Shown here: positions 7,727 through 16,154 of the stretch, piece by piece | How positions within the stretch are numbered: the stretch's first letter is position 1 | Layout: every line of letters starts with the position of its first letter | Source of the DNA: Candidatus Poribacteria bacterium | Lineage (GTDB): Bacteria; Poribacteria; WGA-4E; WGA-3G | Length of the DNA: 64,000 nucleotides | Reading direction: 5' to 3' | Assembly (NCBI GenBank): GCA_022827185.1 | Contig: JAJDTM010000057.1 | Location: forward strand, 124,001 to 188,000 | Program-made: the position numbers and the translations under genes | Notes under the pieces: generated by a model | Told to the model about the DNA's origin: nothing | The model's database searches: none | Seen by the model: only the letters and a program-made list of their open reading frames with translations

Positions 7727-10660
7727 TTATTTAGTTTTAGTTGAACCTGCGAGGACTTCATTCCAATCCCACAAAAGAATTGTACCATCTGTGGCAGTGC
7801 TAACGAGTGTTTTTCCATCGGGTGAAAACGCTAATGTCTGTGCTCTTTGCGTATGCCCATCAAGCACAGTGATCCCGTCTCCAGTTGTAACATCCCACAA
7901 TTGGATTGCCCCGTGGCCAAGCCCATTAAGAAGAACCGTGCCATCTGGCGAAAACACCAACGGTGCGGCAGAACCACCGAAAGTCATGAGACCTCGCGTA
8001 TAATCAGTGTTAATCGAGAAAAGTTTATCAGCGGTATCCACTGCCCATAACTGGATGTGACCCCGTGTTCCGGCGGCAAGCAAGGCACCGTCCGGCGAAA
8101 ACGCCAATGCTGAAATACGTCCCAGTTTCTCTCCCTCCGTCGGCTCCGCAAAGACAGCCAAGGCTGTACCGGTCGCAACGTCCCACATTTGGATTTTCCC
8201 GCCTTGCGTTCCACTGACGAGCCATGTGCCGTGTGGCGAAAATGCCAATGCCACAACTCTGGGTATATTGCGAGGCATACCGGCTGACAGATCAGCGAGC
8301 GGGATATCCTGTTCATCACCCGTTCTTGTATTCCACAAGCGGATTTCACCAAGACCACTAAACGCCACTGTTTCGCCATCAGGAGAAAATGCCAGTTCTT
8401 TGACCCCTCTTCTATAGGGTAAGGTTGCCAGTTCGCGACCAGTCTTTACATCCGTCAGACGAATCAAATGATCCGGCCGCCAAGTAGAAGAAGAATGCTC
8501 TGATCCGAAGACCGTAGTCCCTTCTCCCGCCACACTAACGAGTTTCGTTCCATCCGGGGAAAGTGCTAAAGTTGGGAACCAATCCTGCTGCCCTGCAGCT
8601 TGGATGTTGGATTTTTGCCATGTTTTTACATCCCAAAAGGTAATTACACCATTAAACGCCACACCTGCCAGTGTAGAACCATCCTCCAAGAAAGTCACTG
8701 CTTTCATTGAGTGGGTGTGTCCAGTAATACGGTCAGCCATCGGATCTCCAGTTTGTGTATTCCAGAACCGGATCATGCCATCTGCACTACCACTCGCAAG
8801 TGTGTTACCGTCGGGTGCAAATGCTAACGCCGTAATACCACTCGGATGACCAGTGAGCGTCATGAGCGATTTGCCAGTAGCGGTATCCCATAATTGCACC
8901 GTTTTGTCGGTACTCCCACTGGCAAGCATTTTTCCGTTTGGTGAAAATGCCAACACATTTATCCAACCCGTATGTTTTTGGAGCGTCATCCATTTGTCCT
9001 TGTCGGTGAGATCCCATAAGCGCACAGTTTTATCCATACTTCCACTGGCGAGGCGCGCGCCATCGGGTGAAAACGCCACCGCTAAAACCTCATTTTGCAA
9101 CCGGGGTCCGCGACGTAAAGGTTGATCCAACGGCTGAAGCGGCAAATCTGTATGTCCACTGAGCGTGGTTAACGCTTTGTGATTCACTACGTCCCATAAC
9201 TGAATCTTCCCATCCTTCCGCCCACCGGCGACCTTATCGTGTGTGATCGCGTAGACTCTTATCTCCGAATTAAACTCGCCAACTGGATCACGCCTGAAGA
9301 AAGGCTTTTCAGTCAACTTTCCAGTTTCAATATCCAAGCTGATAAGTGCCCATCCTCCAAACCCTATACTGACAAGCGTTTTCCCATCTGAGGAAAACCG
9401 TAACGCTGAAGCAATATCATAGACCTCAGGGAATACGACTTCTCGTCCAGTGGCGATCTCCCACAACTGGACTTTCCCCACGTCAGAACGTTCACCGCCA
9501 TTGGCGAGGAAACGACCATCTGGCGAAAATGCAAGGAACCGGCACGCGCCTCTAAATAGGGACTGCTCTTCACCCGTCGCCACATCGTACAGCCATACAC
9601 CGACATCACTGCCGACTGCAAGTTGTGTGCCGTCAGGTGAAAACTGAATCGCATTAATGCCGCCTTTGCCAAAACGCGCTTTCGCCGCTTTCGGCAGTTC
9701 CCATTGCGAATAGTCTTTATCGGTTTCCTCTGATTGTGCGTCTGCTACCGGTGCCGTAACATTGTTAGGCTGCTGGTTGAAGGTATCACGCTCACTCGGT
9801 GTATTGACGTTTCCCAACTGTGTCCGAATATCTGGTTTGGACTCGAGGTTTAGCACGATGGGTGCTTCGATGAGTTCAACTGTCATCTCCGATGCAGCAT
9901 CGAAACTGTAGGGTTTTTGGAAACGGGACAGATATTGCGTGCCGACACCTAACATCAAAAACACGACGACTAACGTGGAAACACCTATTGCCCACGGTAC
10001 TAACGGTTTACCACCAGACGGGGCAGTAGGTTTCATTCTTGAAATCTCTCGCATGATATTTTCTGTAAGATTCGGTGTGATTTGGAAGTTGCCTAAAGCC
10101 TCTCGTATCATCGGTTCCTCCTTCTTTAAGCGGTTCCGCGCGCGGTAGAGACGATTCTTAATCGCCGCCACCGAGACCCCTAAAAACTCGCTGATCTCTT
10201 CGTACGTCATTTCCCCGAGGTAATAAAGCGTGATGACCGTGCGTTCACTCTCTTGTAACTTCGCAAGCAGCTTCTTGACGACCTCGCGCTGTGATTCTGC
10301 CGTTGTCCGCTCGTTTTCCTCGATAACATGTCCAGAATAGGTCGCTTTTTCTAATTGCACGCTGCTTGTGTTTTCCAACGACTGCGTTGACAAACGTCTC
10401 TTACGGAGCCACATTTTGCAGTAGTTTGCCGCGATCACATAGAGCCAGCTCGCGAAACGCTGTGGTTCCTTCAGCGTAGAGAGTCTCTGATACGCTTGCA
10501 GGAACGTATCCTGTGTAATATCCTCAGCGATATGGAAATCTCCGATCTTCCGCCATGCAAGCGCGTGCACGGATCTCTGATATTTTCTCACGAGTGTAGA
10601 GAACGCTGTATCATCGCCATCAAGGACACGTTGGATGAGTTGAGCATCGTTGTTTTTCAT
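7727..10660 (-). CDS. ECF sigma factor fused to transmembrane segment and WD40 propellers
   Basis: The 977-residue protein joins three parts. Residues 1-180 are an ECF sigma factor: region 2 at 25-90 (IAEDITQDTFLQAY, SWLYVIAANYCKMWL) and region 4 at 125-178 (MTYEEISEFLGVSVAAIKNR). Residues about 222-243 form one membrane span (VPWAIGVSTLVVVFLMLGVG). From about 335 to 970 there are roughly 14 WD40 units (repeated FSPDGxxLASGSxDxxVxLWD), enough for two seven-bladed propellers. If the span is real, the sigma part is cytoplasmic and the propellers periplasmic, so sensor and effector would be one chain. Sigma-WD40 fusions are known in Planctomycetes-like bacteria. No separate anti-sigma gene is adjacent. 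Confidence 0.9.
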   Translation of the reverse strand: MKNNDAQLIQRVLDGDDTAFSTLVRKYQRSVHALAWRKIGDFHIAEDITQDTFLQAYQRLSTLKEPQRFASWLYVIAANYCKMWLRKRRLSTQSLENTSSVQLEKATYSGHVIEENERTTAESQREVVKKLLAKLQESERTVITLYYLGEMTYEEISEFLGVSVAAIKNRLYRARNRLKKEEPMIREALGNFQITPNLTENIMREISRMKPTAPSGGKPLVPWAIGVSTLVVVFLMLGVGTQYLSRFQKPYSFDAASEMTVELIEAPIVLNLESKPDIRTQLGNVNTPSERDTFNQQPNNVTAPVADAQSEETDKDYSQWELPKAAKARFGKGGINAIQFSPDGTQLAVGSDVGVWLYDVATGEEQSLFRGACRFLAFSPDGRFLANGGERSDVGKVQLWEIATGREVVFPEVYDIASALRFSSDGKTLVSIGFGGWALISLDIETGKLTEKPFFRRDPVGEFNSEIRVYAITHDKVAGGRKDGKIQLWDVVNHKALTTLSGHTDLPLQPLDQPLRRGPRLQNEVLAVAFSPDGARLASGSMDKTVRLWDLTDKDKWMTLQKHTGWINVLAFSPNGKMLASGSTDKTVQLWDTATGKSLMTLTGHPSGITALAFAPDGNTLASGSADGMIRFWNTQTGDPMADRITGHTHSMKAVTFLEDGSTLAGVAFNGVITFWDVKTWQKSNIQAAGQQDWFPTLALSPDGTKLVSVAGEGTTVFGSEHSSSTWRPDHLIRLTDVKTGRELATLPYRRGVKELAFSPDGETVAFSGLGEIRLWNTRTGDEQDIPLADLSAGMPRNIPRVVALAFSPHGTWLVSGTQGGKIQMWDVATGTALAVFAEPTEGEKLGRISALAFSPDGALLAAGTRGHIQLWAVDTADKLFSINTDYTRGLMTFGGSAAPLVFSPDGTVLLNGLGHGAIQLWDVTTGDGITVLDGHTQRAQTLAFSPDGKTLVSTATDGTILLWDWNEVLAGSTKTK

Positions 10661-10716
10661 CGGACACCTCTGAAAGGGGAATGTTCATCAATTCAAATCA
10701 ACATTTAATGATGCCG

Positions 10717-10738
10717 TATGAGATAAAAAAGTCTCATA
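10717..10738. promoter_or_regulatory. Dyad symmetry upstream of sigma-WD40 gene
   Basis: TATGAGA, 8 bp, TCTCATA: perfect 7-bp arms 57 bp upstream of the sigma-WD40 start codon. It could be an operator or an RNA hairpin. Function not established. Confidence 0.4.
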
Positions 10739-10928
10739 ATTCTGCAAAAAACAGAAGTGGGGCATACAAAAATGCCTAAAATTCCATTCTGCTGTAAAGG
10801 AGGGATAAGAGGAATTTGTAGTCGTTAGATTTGCTTCTGCTTCTATCTGTTAGTGGAAGTATAGCATAAATCTGGCTAAAAGGATATAGATTCGGAAAAG
10901 ATGAATAGGCGGGGTATCCGTATCAAGG

Positions 10929-11018
10929 CAGGACTTACGCAAACCCCTGCAGGCGAGGTTTGAAACCTCGCCTGCAGCGCATAATATGTGGAGTCTCATG
11001 GGAGAATTGCGTAAGTCC
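10929..11018. mobile_element. MITE-like element with 8-bp target duplication
   Basis: A 90-bp element whose ends carry the inverted repeat GGACTTACGCAA / TTGCGTAAGTCC. It is flanked by a direct repeat TATCAAGG at 10921-10928 and 11019-11026, a clean 8-bp target-site duplication. Inside is a perfect palindrome at 10947-10977 with 15-bp arms and one central base. It has no coding capacity, so it must have moved by a transposase supplied elsewhere. Related elements are at 42541-42604 and 61145-61268. Confidence 0.8.
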
Positions 11019-11080
11019 TATCAAGGTTAAAATTGTCCAAAGCTTAGTAAGTAAATGCATCGGTGAAAAAAATAGAAATA

Positions 11081-11089
11081 TGATATAAT
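11081..11089 (+). promoter_or_regulatory. Extended -10 promoter of the pdxJ operon
   Basis: TGA-TATAAT (11081-11089) is an extended -10 (TGnTATAAT). It gives a leader of about 90 bases before pdxJ. No good -35 is visible, as is usual for extended -10 promoters. Confidence 0.45.
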
Positions 11090-11183
11090 CTTATGTTAGG
11101 ATAAGATATGCGGATCTCTTTATCTGAGGCTCCGCAGACCACCGTCATTTAACTGAAAACCGAAGGCTAATAAAGGAGGAGAA

Positions 11184-11936
11184 ATGATCGCTTTAAGTGT
11201 CAATGTCAACAAAGTCGCAACATTGCGAAACTCACGGGGTGGTGATATTCCGGATATGCTCACCGCTGTCGATACCTGTATTGCTGCGGGGGCACAAGGT
11301 ATCACCGTACATCCACGTGAAGATGAACGCCATATCAGACCTGCAGATGTGAAGGACATCGCCGAACGATTAATAGAAATCAATACGCAAAAAAGACCCA
11401 TCATTGAATATAACATTGAAGGCGATCCGAGACCTGACCTTATTGATAGGGTACTCCGCACGAAACCGACACAATGCACCCTCGTTCCGGTTGTAGCGGG
11501 TGAGATAACAAGCCATACCGTCTGGGATATTCGTAAAGACGGGGCAACGTTGAAACCGATCATCGCAGTGTTGAAAGATGCGGGTATCCGTGTGAGTCTG
11601 TTTAGCGGGACGGATGTTGAACAGATAGCGAGGACACGAGACACCGGTGCGGATAGGATTGAGCTCTACACCGCTCCCTACGCCATGGCAGAGACGGAGA
11701 CAGAGATTGAACGCGAATTCGCGTTGTTGGAAATCGCAGCAGTGAAGGCGGTGGATTTGGGGCTTGGTGTCAACGCCGGACACGATCTGAACTTGGACAA
11801 CCTACCACTGATGCAGAAGTTACCGGGACTCCTTGAAGTCTCTATCGGGCACCACCTCATGGCAGACGCACTTTATATTGGGATGGAAGCTGCCGTTAAA
11901 GCGTATCGACGCGCATTGGGGCAGCAGATAACATGA
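11184..11936 (+). CDS. pdxJ: Pyridoxine 5'-phosphate synthase
   Basis: The 250-residue protein matches PdxJ, which condenses 3-amino-2-oxopropyl phosphate with 1-deoxyxylulose 5-phosphate to pyridoxine 5'-phosphate, the last ring-forming step of DXP-dependent vitamin B6 synthesis. The family signature HPREDERHI is at residues 43-51 (active-site H, R, E, D), the NAGHDLN motif is present, and the C-terminal SIGHHLMADALYIGMEAAVKAY is typical. Length is normal. A strong Shine-Dalgarno sequence (AAAGGAGGAG) precedes the ATG. It overlaps the next gene by 4 bp (ATGA), indicating translational coupling. Confidence 0.95.
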   Translation: MIALSVNVNKVATLRNSRGGDIPDMLTAVDTCIAAGAQGITVHPREDERHIRPADVKDIAERLIEINTQKRPIIEYNIEGDPRPDLIDRVLRTKPTQCTLVPVVAGEITSHTVWDIRKDGATLKPIIAVLKDAGIRVSLFSGTDVEQIARTRDTGADRIELYTAPYAMAETETEIEREFALLEIAAVKAVDLGLGVNAGHDLNLDNLPLMQKLPGLLEVSIGHHLMADALYIGMEAAVKAYRRALGQQIT

Positions 11937-12574
11937 CAACATCCAAAACATGCGCTGTCTTCGATTTAGATGGCACGATTATTCGCGTCTCCTCAGAGCA
12001 GGTCTTTCTGTCATATATGCTGAGCCACGGTGAGATTCCGATACCGAATCTGATCGCGTGGACATCCAATTTTCTGAAAGTTAAGTCGCTGCTGCTGGCG
12101 AAACCTAACAAAGTCTACCTTCGCGATTTGACGCAGCAACACATCCATGAGATTGCGCGGCGCTGTTTCATTGACACACTCCGTCCGAGTATTGCGCCCC
12201 ATATTGCTGAATTGATACACGCGCACCGTGCCGAAGGACAGACAGTTATTTTGATGTCAGGATCGTTGTCGTTCCTCGTTCAGCCGTTCCATGAACATTT
12301 CCAAACCGATTTTATGGTTGCACATGAACTGGAGGTCGTTGACGGAAAGTTCACGGGGCAACGTGTCGGATTGCATCCTTTTGCGGAAAACAAAGCGAAA
12401 CTTGCTCAGCAGCTTGCGACTGAACACGGATTCGACCTCAGTAACTCTTACGCGTATGGGAATCACCATACAGACGCTCACAAGTTGGCACTGTTCGGAT
12501 ATCCAGTTGCCGTTAACCCAGACCGAAAGTTGCGGCAAATCGCGTCGGAAAAGGGTTGGCAGATAGAACGATGA
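11933..12574 (+). CDS. HAD-IB family phosphatase (SerB-like)
   Basis: A 213-residue HAD-superfamily hydrolase. Motif I is D11LDGT with the nucleophile and acid/base aspartates, motif II is the serine in ILMSGS, and a lysine (ENKAK) supplies motif III. Motif IV reads YGNHHTDAH, where SerB has GDSxxD. The first acidic residue is therefore Asn, so metal binding may rely on the second aspartate. The family hydrolyses phosphoserine-like or lipid phosphates; the substrate here is unknown. It overlaps pdxJ by 4 bp and the pseudouridine synthase by 4 bp, all as ATGA junctions. Confidence 0.8.
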   Translation: MTTSKTCAVFDLDGTIIRVSSEQVFLSYMLSHGEIPIPNLIAWTSNFLKVKSLLLAKPNKVYLRDLTQQHIHEIARRCFIDTLRPSIAPHIAELIHAHRAEGQTVILMSGSLSFLVQPFHEHFQTDFMVAHELEVVDGKFTGQRVGLHPFAENKAKLAQQLATEHGFDLSNSYAYGNHHTDAHKLALFGYPVAVNPDRKLRQIASEKGWQIER

Positions 12575-13284
12575 GACTTGAAAAGTTTATTGCTACCTCA
12601 GGTATTGCTTCGCGGCGGGCAGTGAAAAAGAGTATCCTCGCTGGGTTGGTCACTGTCAACGGCGAACCTGTTCTGGTTCCGGGACATCCGATTGACGTAG
12701 AGACGGATACGGTTGAATTTGATGGGAAACGGGTTGAACCGCTAACGGAACGCATCTATTTAATGCTGAACAAACCCGCAGGCTACCTAACGACGCGCAG
12801 CGATGAACGCGGGCGCCCGACCGTTATGAATCTCGTCGCAGATCTACCTGCGAGTATCTATCCGGTTGGACGCTTGGATTTGGAGACCGAAGGGCTTCTC
12901 CTGTTCACAAATGATGGCGATTTTGCCTATCGGTTACTACATCCGAGCCACGAGATCGAGAAAACTTATCTCGCATGGGTGAAGGGCGTACCAAACGATG
13001 ACGCGATTCAACGATTACGTCAAGGTGTCACGATTCTGAGCGGAACAACGGCACCCGCAAAAGTTAAGCGTTTAAAAGTAAGTAAGGACGGTGCGTCAAC
13101 GCAGTTTGAGGTGGTAATCCACGAGGGGAAAAAACGACAGGTGCGCCTGATGTTTAAGGCGGTAGGGCATTCGGTGATGCGTTTGAAACGGGTTGGGATC
13201 GGTAATTTGCAATTAGGCAATCTCCCACAGGGGCAGTATCGACTGCTGACCCCGCGGGAGATTACGGCATTAATGGGATTGTAG
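12571..13284 (+). CDS. RsuA/RluB-family 23S/16S rRNA pseudouridine synthase
   Basis: The 237-residue protein has an N-terminal S4 RNA-binding domain (MRLEKFIATSGIASRRAVKK). The catalytic domain follows, with the signature GRLDLETEGLLLFTNDG, where the Asp of GRLD is the catalytic residue that isomerises uridine. The C-terminal EGKKRQVRLMFKAVGHSV motif is typical of RsuA/RluB/RluE/RluF. I chose ATG 12571 rather than the TTG at 12556 because it forms an ATGA overlap with the upstream stop and gives the standard N-terminus. Whether it modifies 16S or 23S rRNA is not decidable here. It ends the pdxJ operon. Confidence 0.9.
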   Translation: MRLEKFIATSGIASRRAVKKSILAGLVTVNGEPVLVPGHPIDVETDTVEFDGKRVEPLTERIYLMLNKPAGYLTTRSDERGRPTVMNLVADLPASIYPVGRLDLETEGLLLFTNDGDFAYRLLHPSHEIEKTYLAWVKGVPNDDAIQRLRQGVTILSGTTAPAKVKRLKVSKDGASTQFEVVIHEGKKRQVRLMFKAVGHSVMRLKRVGIGNLQLGNLPQGQYRLLTPREITALMGL

Positions 13285-13316
13285 ACGCGGTTTTCAATCG
13301 CGCCTATCGGGGAGTG

Positions 13317-14231
13317 TTAGTTAGAACTCGCCAAATCTTTCACCCGTTCCAGCATCGCTTCAGTATTCTGTTTGATGCTTGCATCGGAGGTATGATGGAC
13401 TAATTTCTCAAGCACCGAGATCGCATCATCAAAATTCCCTTTGATGGCGTGTATCACGCCGAGATAATATTGGGCGTGTTCATTGGTCTCGCTTTTCGGG
13501 TAATTGTCTATTACGGTTGTGAAGTGAGAAACCGCCTTTTCATAGTACATCGCGGCTTTTTCAGCGTCTTTAACCATAGCACTCTCAACCTTAGTACCGT
13601 AAGCGAGTCCGAGTTGGTTGTGCAATTCGGGGAGTAGTCCTGTTCTATTTCTTGGATCGTGTTTAAACGCCTTCTTGCTGAACGGGAGAGCCTTTTCGAG
13701 CTGCGTCCGTTCAAGATAGGTGAGTGCGACTTGGGCATTAAGTTTGGCATCGTCCGGTGTTTTCTCAAGTTCAGCGAGTTTTCCTTTGAAGGCTTCCTCT
13801 TTCGCCAAAGCATCTTCTATCACCGGTTCAAAAGCGTTCGGAGAGATAACCCCTACCTGCTTGCCAATCATACCGCCGTCCGAACTTGTGAAGACGATTG
13901 TCGGATAGCCGGTAACCTGATATTGCCTAACGGCTTCCATATTCTCAGGGTGTTCCTGATCTTCTGGGTTGACCTTGATCGGAATGAATTTTTTCGAGAG
14001 TTCTATGATGCGGTCATCTGTGAATGTTTCAGCATCCAGCTGACGGCATGCGCCTCACCAGTCGGTGTAGAAGTCGAGCATAACGGGTTTGCCTGTTTTC
14101 TCGGCTTCTTTCATACCGTCCTCAAGCGATTTTCCCCATTCAACGCCTGCAGTCGCAATGTGTGCGGGTATTAGACCTATCATCAGTAATAGGATACCGA
14201 GTGAAATGCGGTGAAAAACAAAATTAAACAT
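13317..14231 (-). CDS. Candidate selenoprotein: exported thioredoxin-fold/TPR protein with WUGAC active site
   Basis: Reading from ATG 14231 (AAAGGAG 7 bases upstream) gives a 304-residue protein, interrupted once by an in-frame TGA at 14057-14055 (codon 59). The preceding part is a signal peptide (cleavage near IATA/G29) and a thioredoxin-like strand-turn, KPVMLDFYTDW. After the TGA it continues GACRQLDAETF, then the cis-Pro motif YPTIVF and TPR units to the end. The TGA stands exactly where the first Cys of W-C-G-x-C belongs, so the site reads W-U59-G-A-C62. A hairpin at 14043-14029 could be the bacterial SECIS. TGA is an ordinary stop elsewhere in this window (pdxJ, HAD gene), so general reassignment is unlikely. 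The internal ATG at 13940 lacks a Shine-Dalgarno and would lose the active site. A C-to-A point mutation is the alternative. Confidence 0.7.
14029..14043 (-). promoter_or_regulatory. Candidate bacterial SECIS hairpin
   Basis: On the minus strand UCAGC-UGGAU-GCUGA forms 5 bp with a 5-base loop, with G at loop positions 2 and 3. The loop begins 17 bases after the in-frame UGA. Described bacterial SECIS elements have an early G in the apical loop placed roughly 16-37 bases after the UGA, so geometry and loop fit. An alternative stem (GCAU/AUGC, larger loop) overlaps it. Confidence 0.55.
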
Positions 14232-14275
14232 CAATTTTCTCCTTTAGTAGTTGTCAGTTATCAGCAGTCTACATG

Positions 14276-14473
14276 CTACTGTTCGGTTGAATCAGTTTCG
14301 CTTTGTTCGAGTGCGGCTGCGCTGGTTGTTTTGCTCGATAGCGTTGTCCGACACTTGAAGCAGGTAATGGTAACTCTGACGAGTTTTTTCTGTTTACCGA
14401 CATTGGATTGCTTCTGTTCTGTTTGGACGTGCCTTTTGCAGCGCGGGCACCACTGTTGCTTCGCGGATAACAT
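14276..14473 (-). CDS. Small zinc-ribbon protein
   Basis: A 65-residue protein with two paired cysteines, C9-P-R-C12 and C38-F-K-C41, spaced like a zinc ribbon, followed by a polar Ser/Thr/Glu tail. AAAGGAG lies 9 bases before the ATG. The intercysteine part is basic (KQKKLVRVTITC), which suggests nucleic-acid or protein binding. It lies 45 bp upstream of the candidate selenoprotein on the same strand and may share its transcript. No named family is recognised. Confidence 0.65.
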   Translation of the reverse strand: MLSAKQQWCPRCKRHVQTEQKQSNVGKQKKLVRVTITCFKCRTTLSSKTTSAAALEQSETDSTEQ

Positions 14474-14690
14474 AATCGATTACTCCTTTGTAAGATTGTG
14501 TCCTCTGCTTACGGGCAGAAATAGACACACCGCATCACGATAAAAGTTTCAGTAGCCGAGTTAATGATTTTTCACGGTGTTCTATAATGTGCTGTAAACA
14601 TATTGAAAAATATCCAAGTAAATAAATCGGACAGGCCTAAAAACACCGCGCTCAACTTACATTTTCTATACGATCCTGATTCAACAAACC

Positions 14691-16088
14691 TTACTTCCCG
14701 ACACAGAATTGTGAGAAAATCCTATCAAGAATATCTTCCGTTGTTGTTTTACCGACGATGTCACCGAGACCATCAAGACTGATTCGCAAATCTACAGCAA
14801 CGAGTTCAGGTGGCATACCGTTTTCGAGGCTCTCTATCGCATAACCAAGTCCTTCATCAGCGCGTCGGAGTGCTTCCTGATGACGAGCGTTTGTCACGAT
14901 TGGCGATTCACCGATACGCAATGCGCCGCCAAGTAATTCCTCACAGACGGCGGCTTTTAGCTTGTCAAGTCCTTTGCCCTCAGGAATTACTGTCTCTACA
15001 ACCCGTTTTTTCGGGCAGTGTGCGAGCAGTGCTGCCGGTACCGTCACAACCGGTAGATCAATTTTGTTGAGAATCAGGATTGCCCTCGGTGACGCTGCGA
15101 TCTGTAAGAGTTCCAGATCGGCATCGTTCAGGGGTTGCGAGGCATCAAACATCAGGAGCAGCAATTCTGCCCTATCAAGCACCGCTTTGCTGCGTTCAAC
15201 GCCGTGTTTTTCTACAATGTCATCTGTCTGTCGGATCCCGGCAGTGTCAATGAGTTTCAACGGGATGCCCTTGATATTAACTGTCTCCTCAATTGTATCG
15301 CGCGTTGTACCGGGGATGTCTGTTACGATTGCGCGTGTCGTTCCAACCAGGGCATTGAGTAGACTCGATTTTCCAACGTTCGGCTTACCAAGTATCGCAA
15401 CGTTGACCCCCTCCGTGATAAGCCTACCTTCAGCAGCGGTTTCGAGCAGTGTAGTTAAGTCGGTCTGAATTGCGCGTGCGGTTTCGAGTTGTGCCTCCAC
15501 CTTCATGAAATCCAGGTCTTCCTCAGGAAAATCAATAGAAGCTTCGATTTCTGCGAGTAAGCCTGCGAGTTGATCACTCAAACGATTAACAGTATCGGAG
15601 AGTTTACCAGCGAGTGCCTCTACAGCGATTTTCCGACTCAGGTCTGTCTTTGAAGCGATGAGTTCTGCGACGGCTTCGGCTTGTGCGAGATCGAGTCTGC
15701 CGTTAAGAAAAGCGCGTTTTGTGAATTCACCCGGTTCTGCTATCCGTGCTCCGTTTTTCACGACCAAGTCCAACACCGCCGTGAGCGGGACTATTCCGCC
15801 GTGGCAATTAAATTCGACGATGTCTTCGCCGGTATATGTTCTCGGTGCGTGCATGACGCCGAGTAGAACTTCATCAATAACTTCATCGGATGCCGTTGCG
15901 TCTATGACATGTCCGTAAGTAAGCGTATGCGTCGGCAGTTTGATCGGGGATATTGCACGCGGTGATCGGAAGACTTCAGCGGCAATCGGTAGAGCAAGTG
16001 AACCGCTCACACGGATGATGCCGATACCCGCTTCACCGCGTGCTGTTGCGATGGCTGCAATTGTATCGTGGAATTTCATTTTATTCAA
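14691..16088 (-). CDS. mnmE: tRNA modification GTPase MnmE (TrmE)
   Basis: At 465 residues this matches MnmE, the GTPase that with MnmG installs 5-carboxymethylaminomethyl (or related) groups on uridine 34 of tRNAs. The N-terminal domain carries the formyl-THF-binding fold (TIAAIATARGEAGIGIIRVSG). The inserted G domain shows G1 GKPNVGKSS, G2 DIPGTTRDT, G3 DTAG and G4 NKID. The C-terminus FCVGK holds the catalytic Cys of the C-x-G-K motif. It is the last gene of the rnpA-yidD-yidC-jag-mnmE cluster, a widely conserved order. MnmG is not in the window. Confidence 0.97.
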   Translation of the reverse strand: MNKMKFHDTIAAIATARGEAGIGIIRVSGSLALPIAAEVFRSPRAISPIKLPTHTLTYGHVIDATASDEVIDEVLLGVMHAPRTYTGEDIVEFNCHGGIVPLTAVLDLVVKNGARIAEPGEFTKRAFLNGRLDLAQAEAVAELIASKTDLSRKIAVEALAGKLSDTVNRLSDQLAGLLAEIEASIDFPEEDLDFMKVEAQLETARAIQTDLTTLLETAAEGRLITEGVNVAILGKPNVGKSSLLNALVGTTRAIVTDIPGTTRDTIEETVNIKGIPLKLIDTAGIRQTDDIVEKHGVERSKAVLDRAELLLLMFDASQPLNDADLELLQIAASPRAILILNKIDLPVVTVPAALLAHCPKKRVVETVIPEGKGLDKLKAAVCEELLGGALRIGESPIVTNARHQEALRRADEGLGYAIESLENGMPPELVAVDLRISLDGLGDIVGKTTTEDILDRIFSQFCVGK

Positions 16089-16154
16089 CCCGACGCATAG
16101 ATACGGTTCCGGTAAATCAACAAGAGGACAGAGCGATTAAATAGGGTTGTTCGC

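Larger units (their letters stand above)
10661..11183. other. Intergenic region with dyad, MITE and pdxJ promoter
   Basis: This 523-bp gap has no gene. It holds a 7-bp dyad at 10717-10738, a MITE-like element at 10929-11018 and an extended -10 sequence at 11081-11089 before pdxJ. The rest is AT-rich without recognisable content. Confidence 0.6.

Noticed and set aside
13317..13940. A stand-alone 207-residue TPR protein starting at the internal ATG
   Set aside because: No ribosome-binding site, begins in the middle of a thioredoxin fold, and the frame continues upstream to a good start through a single TGA.
14055..14057. General reassignment of TGA to Trp or Gly in this genome
   Set aside because: TGA is used as the terminal codon of pdxJ, the HAD gene and hicB, with ATGA overlaps, and Trp is encoded by TGG throughout.
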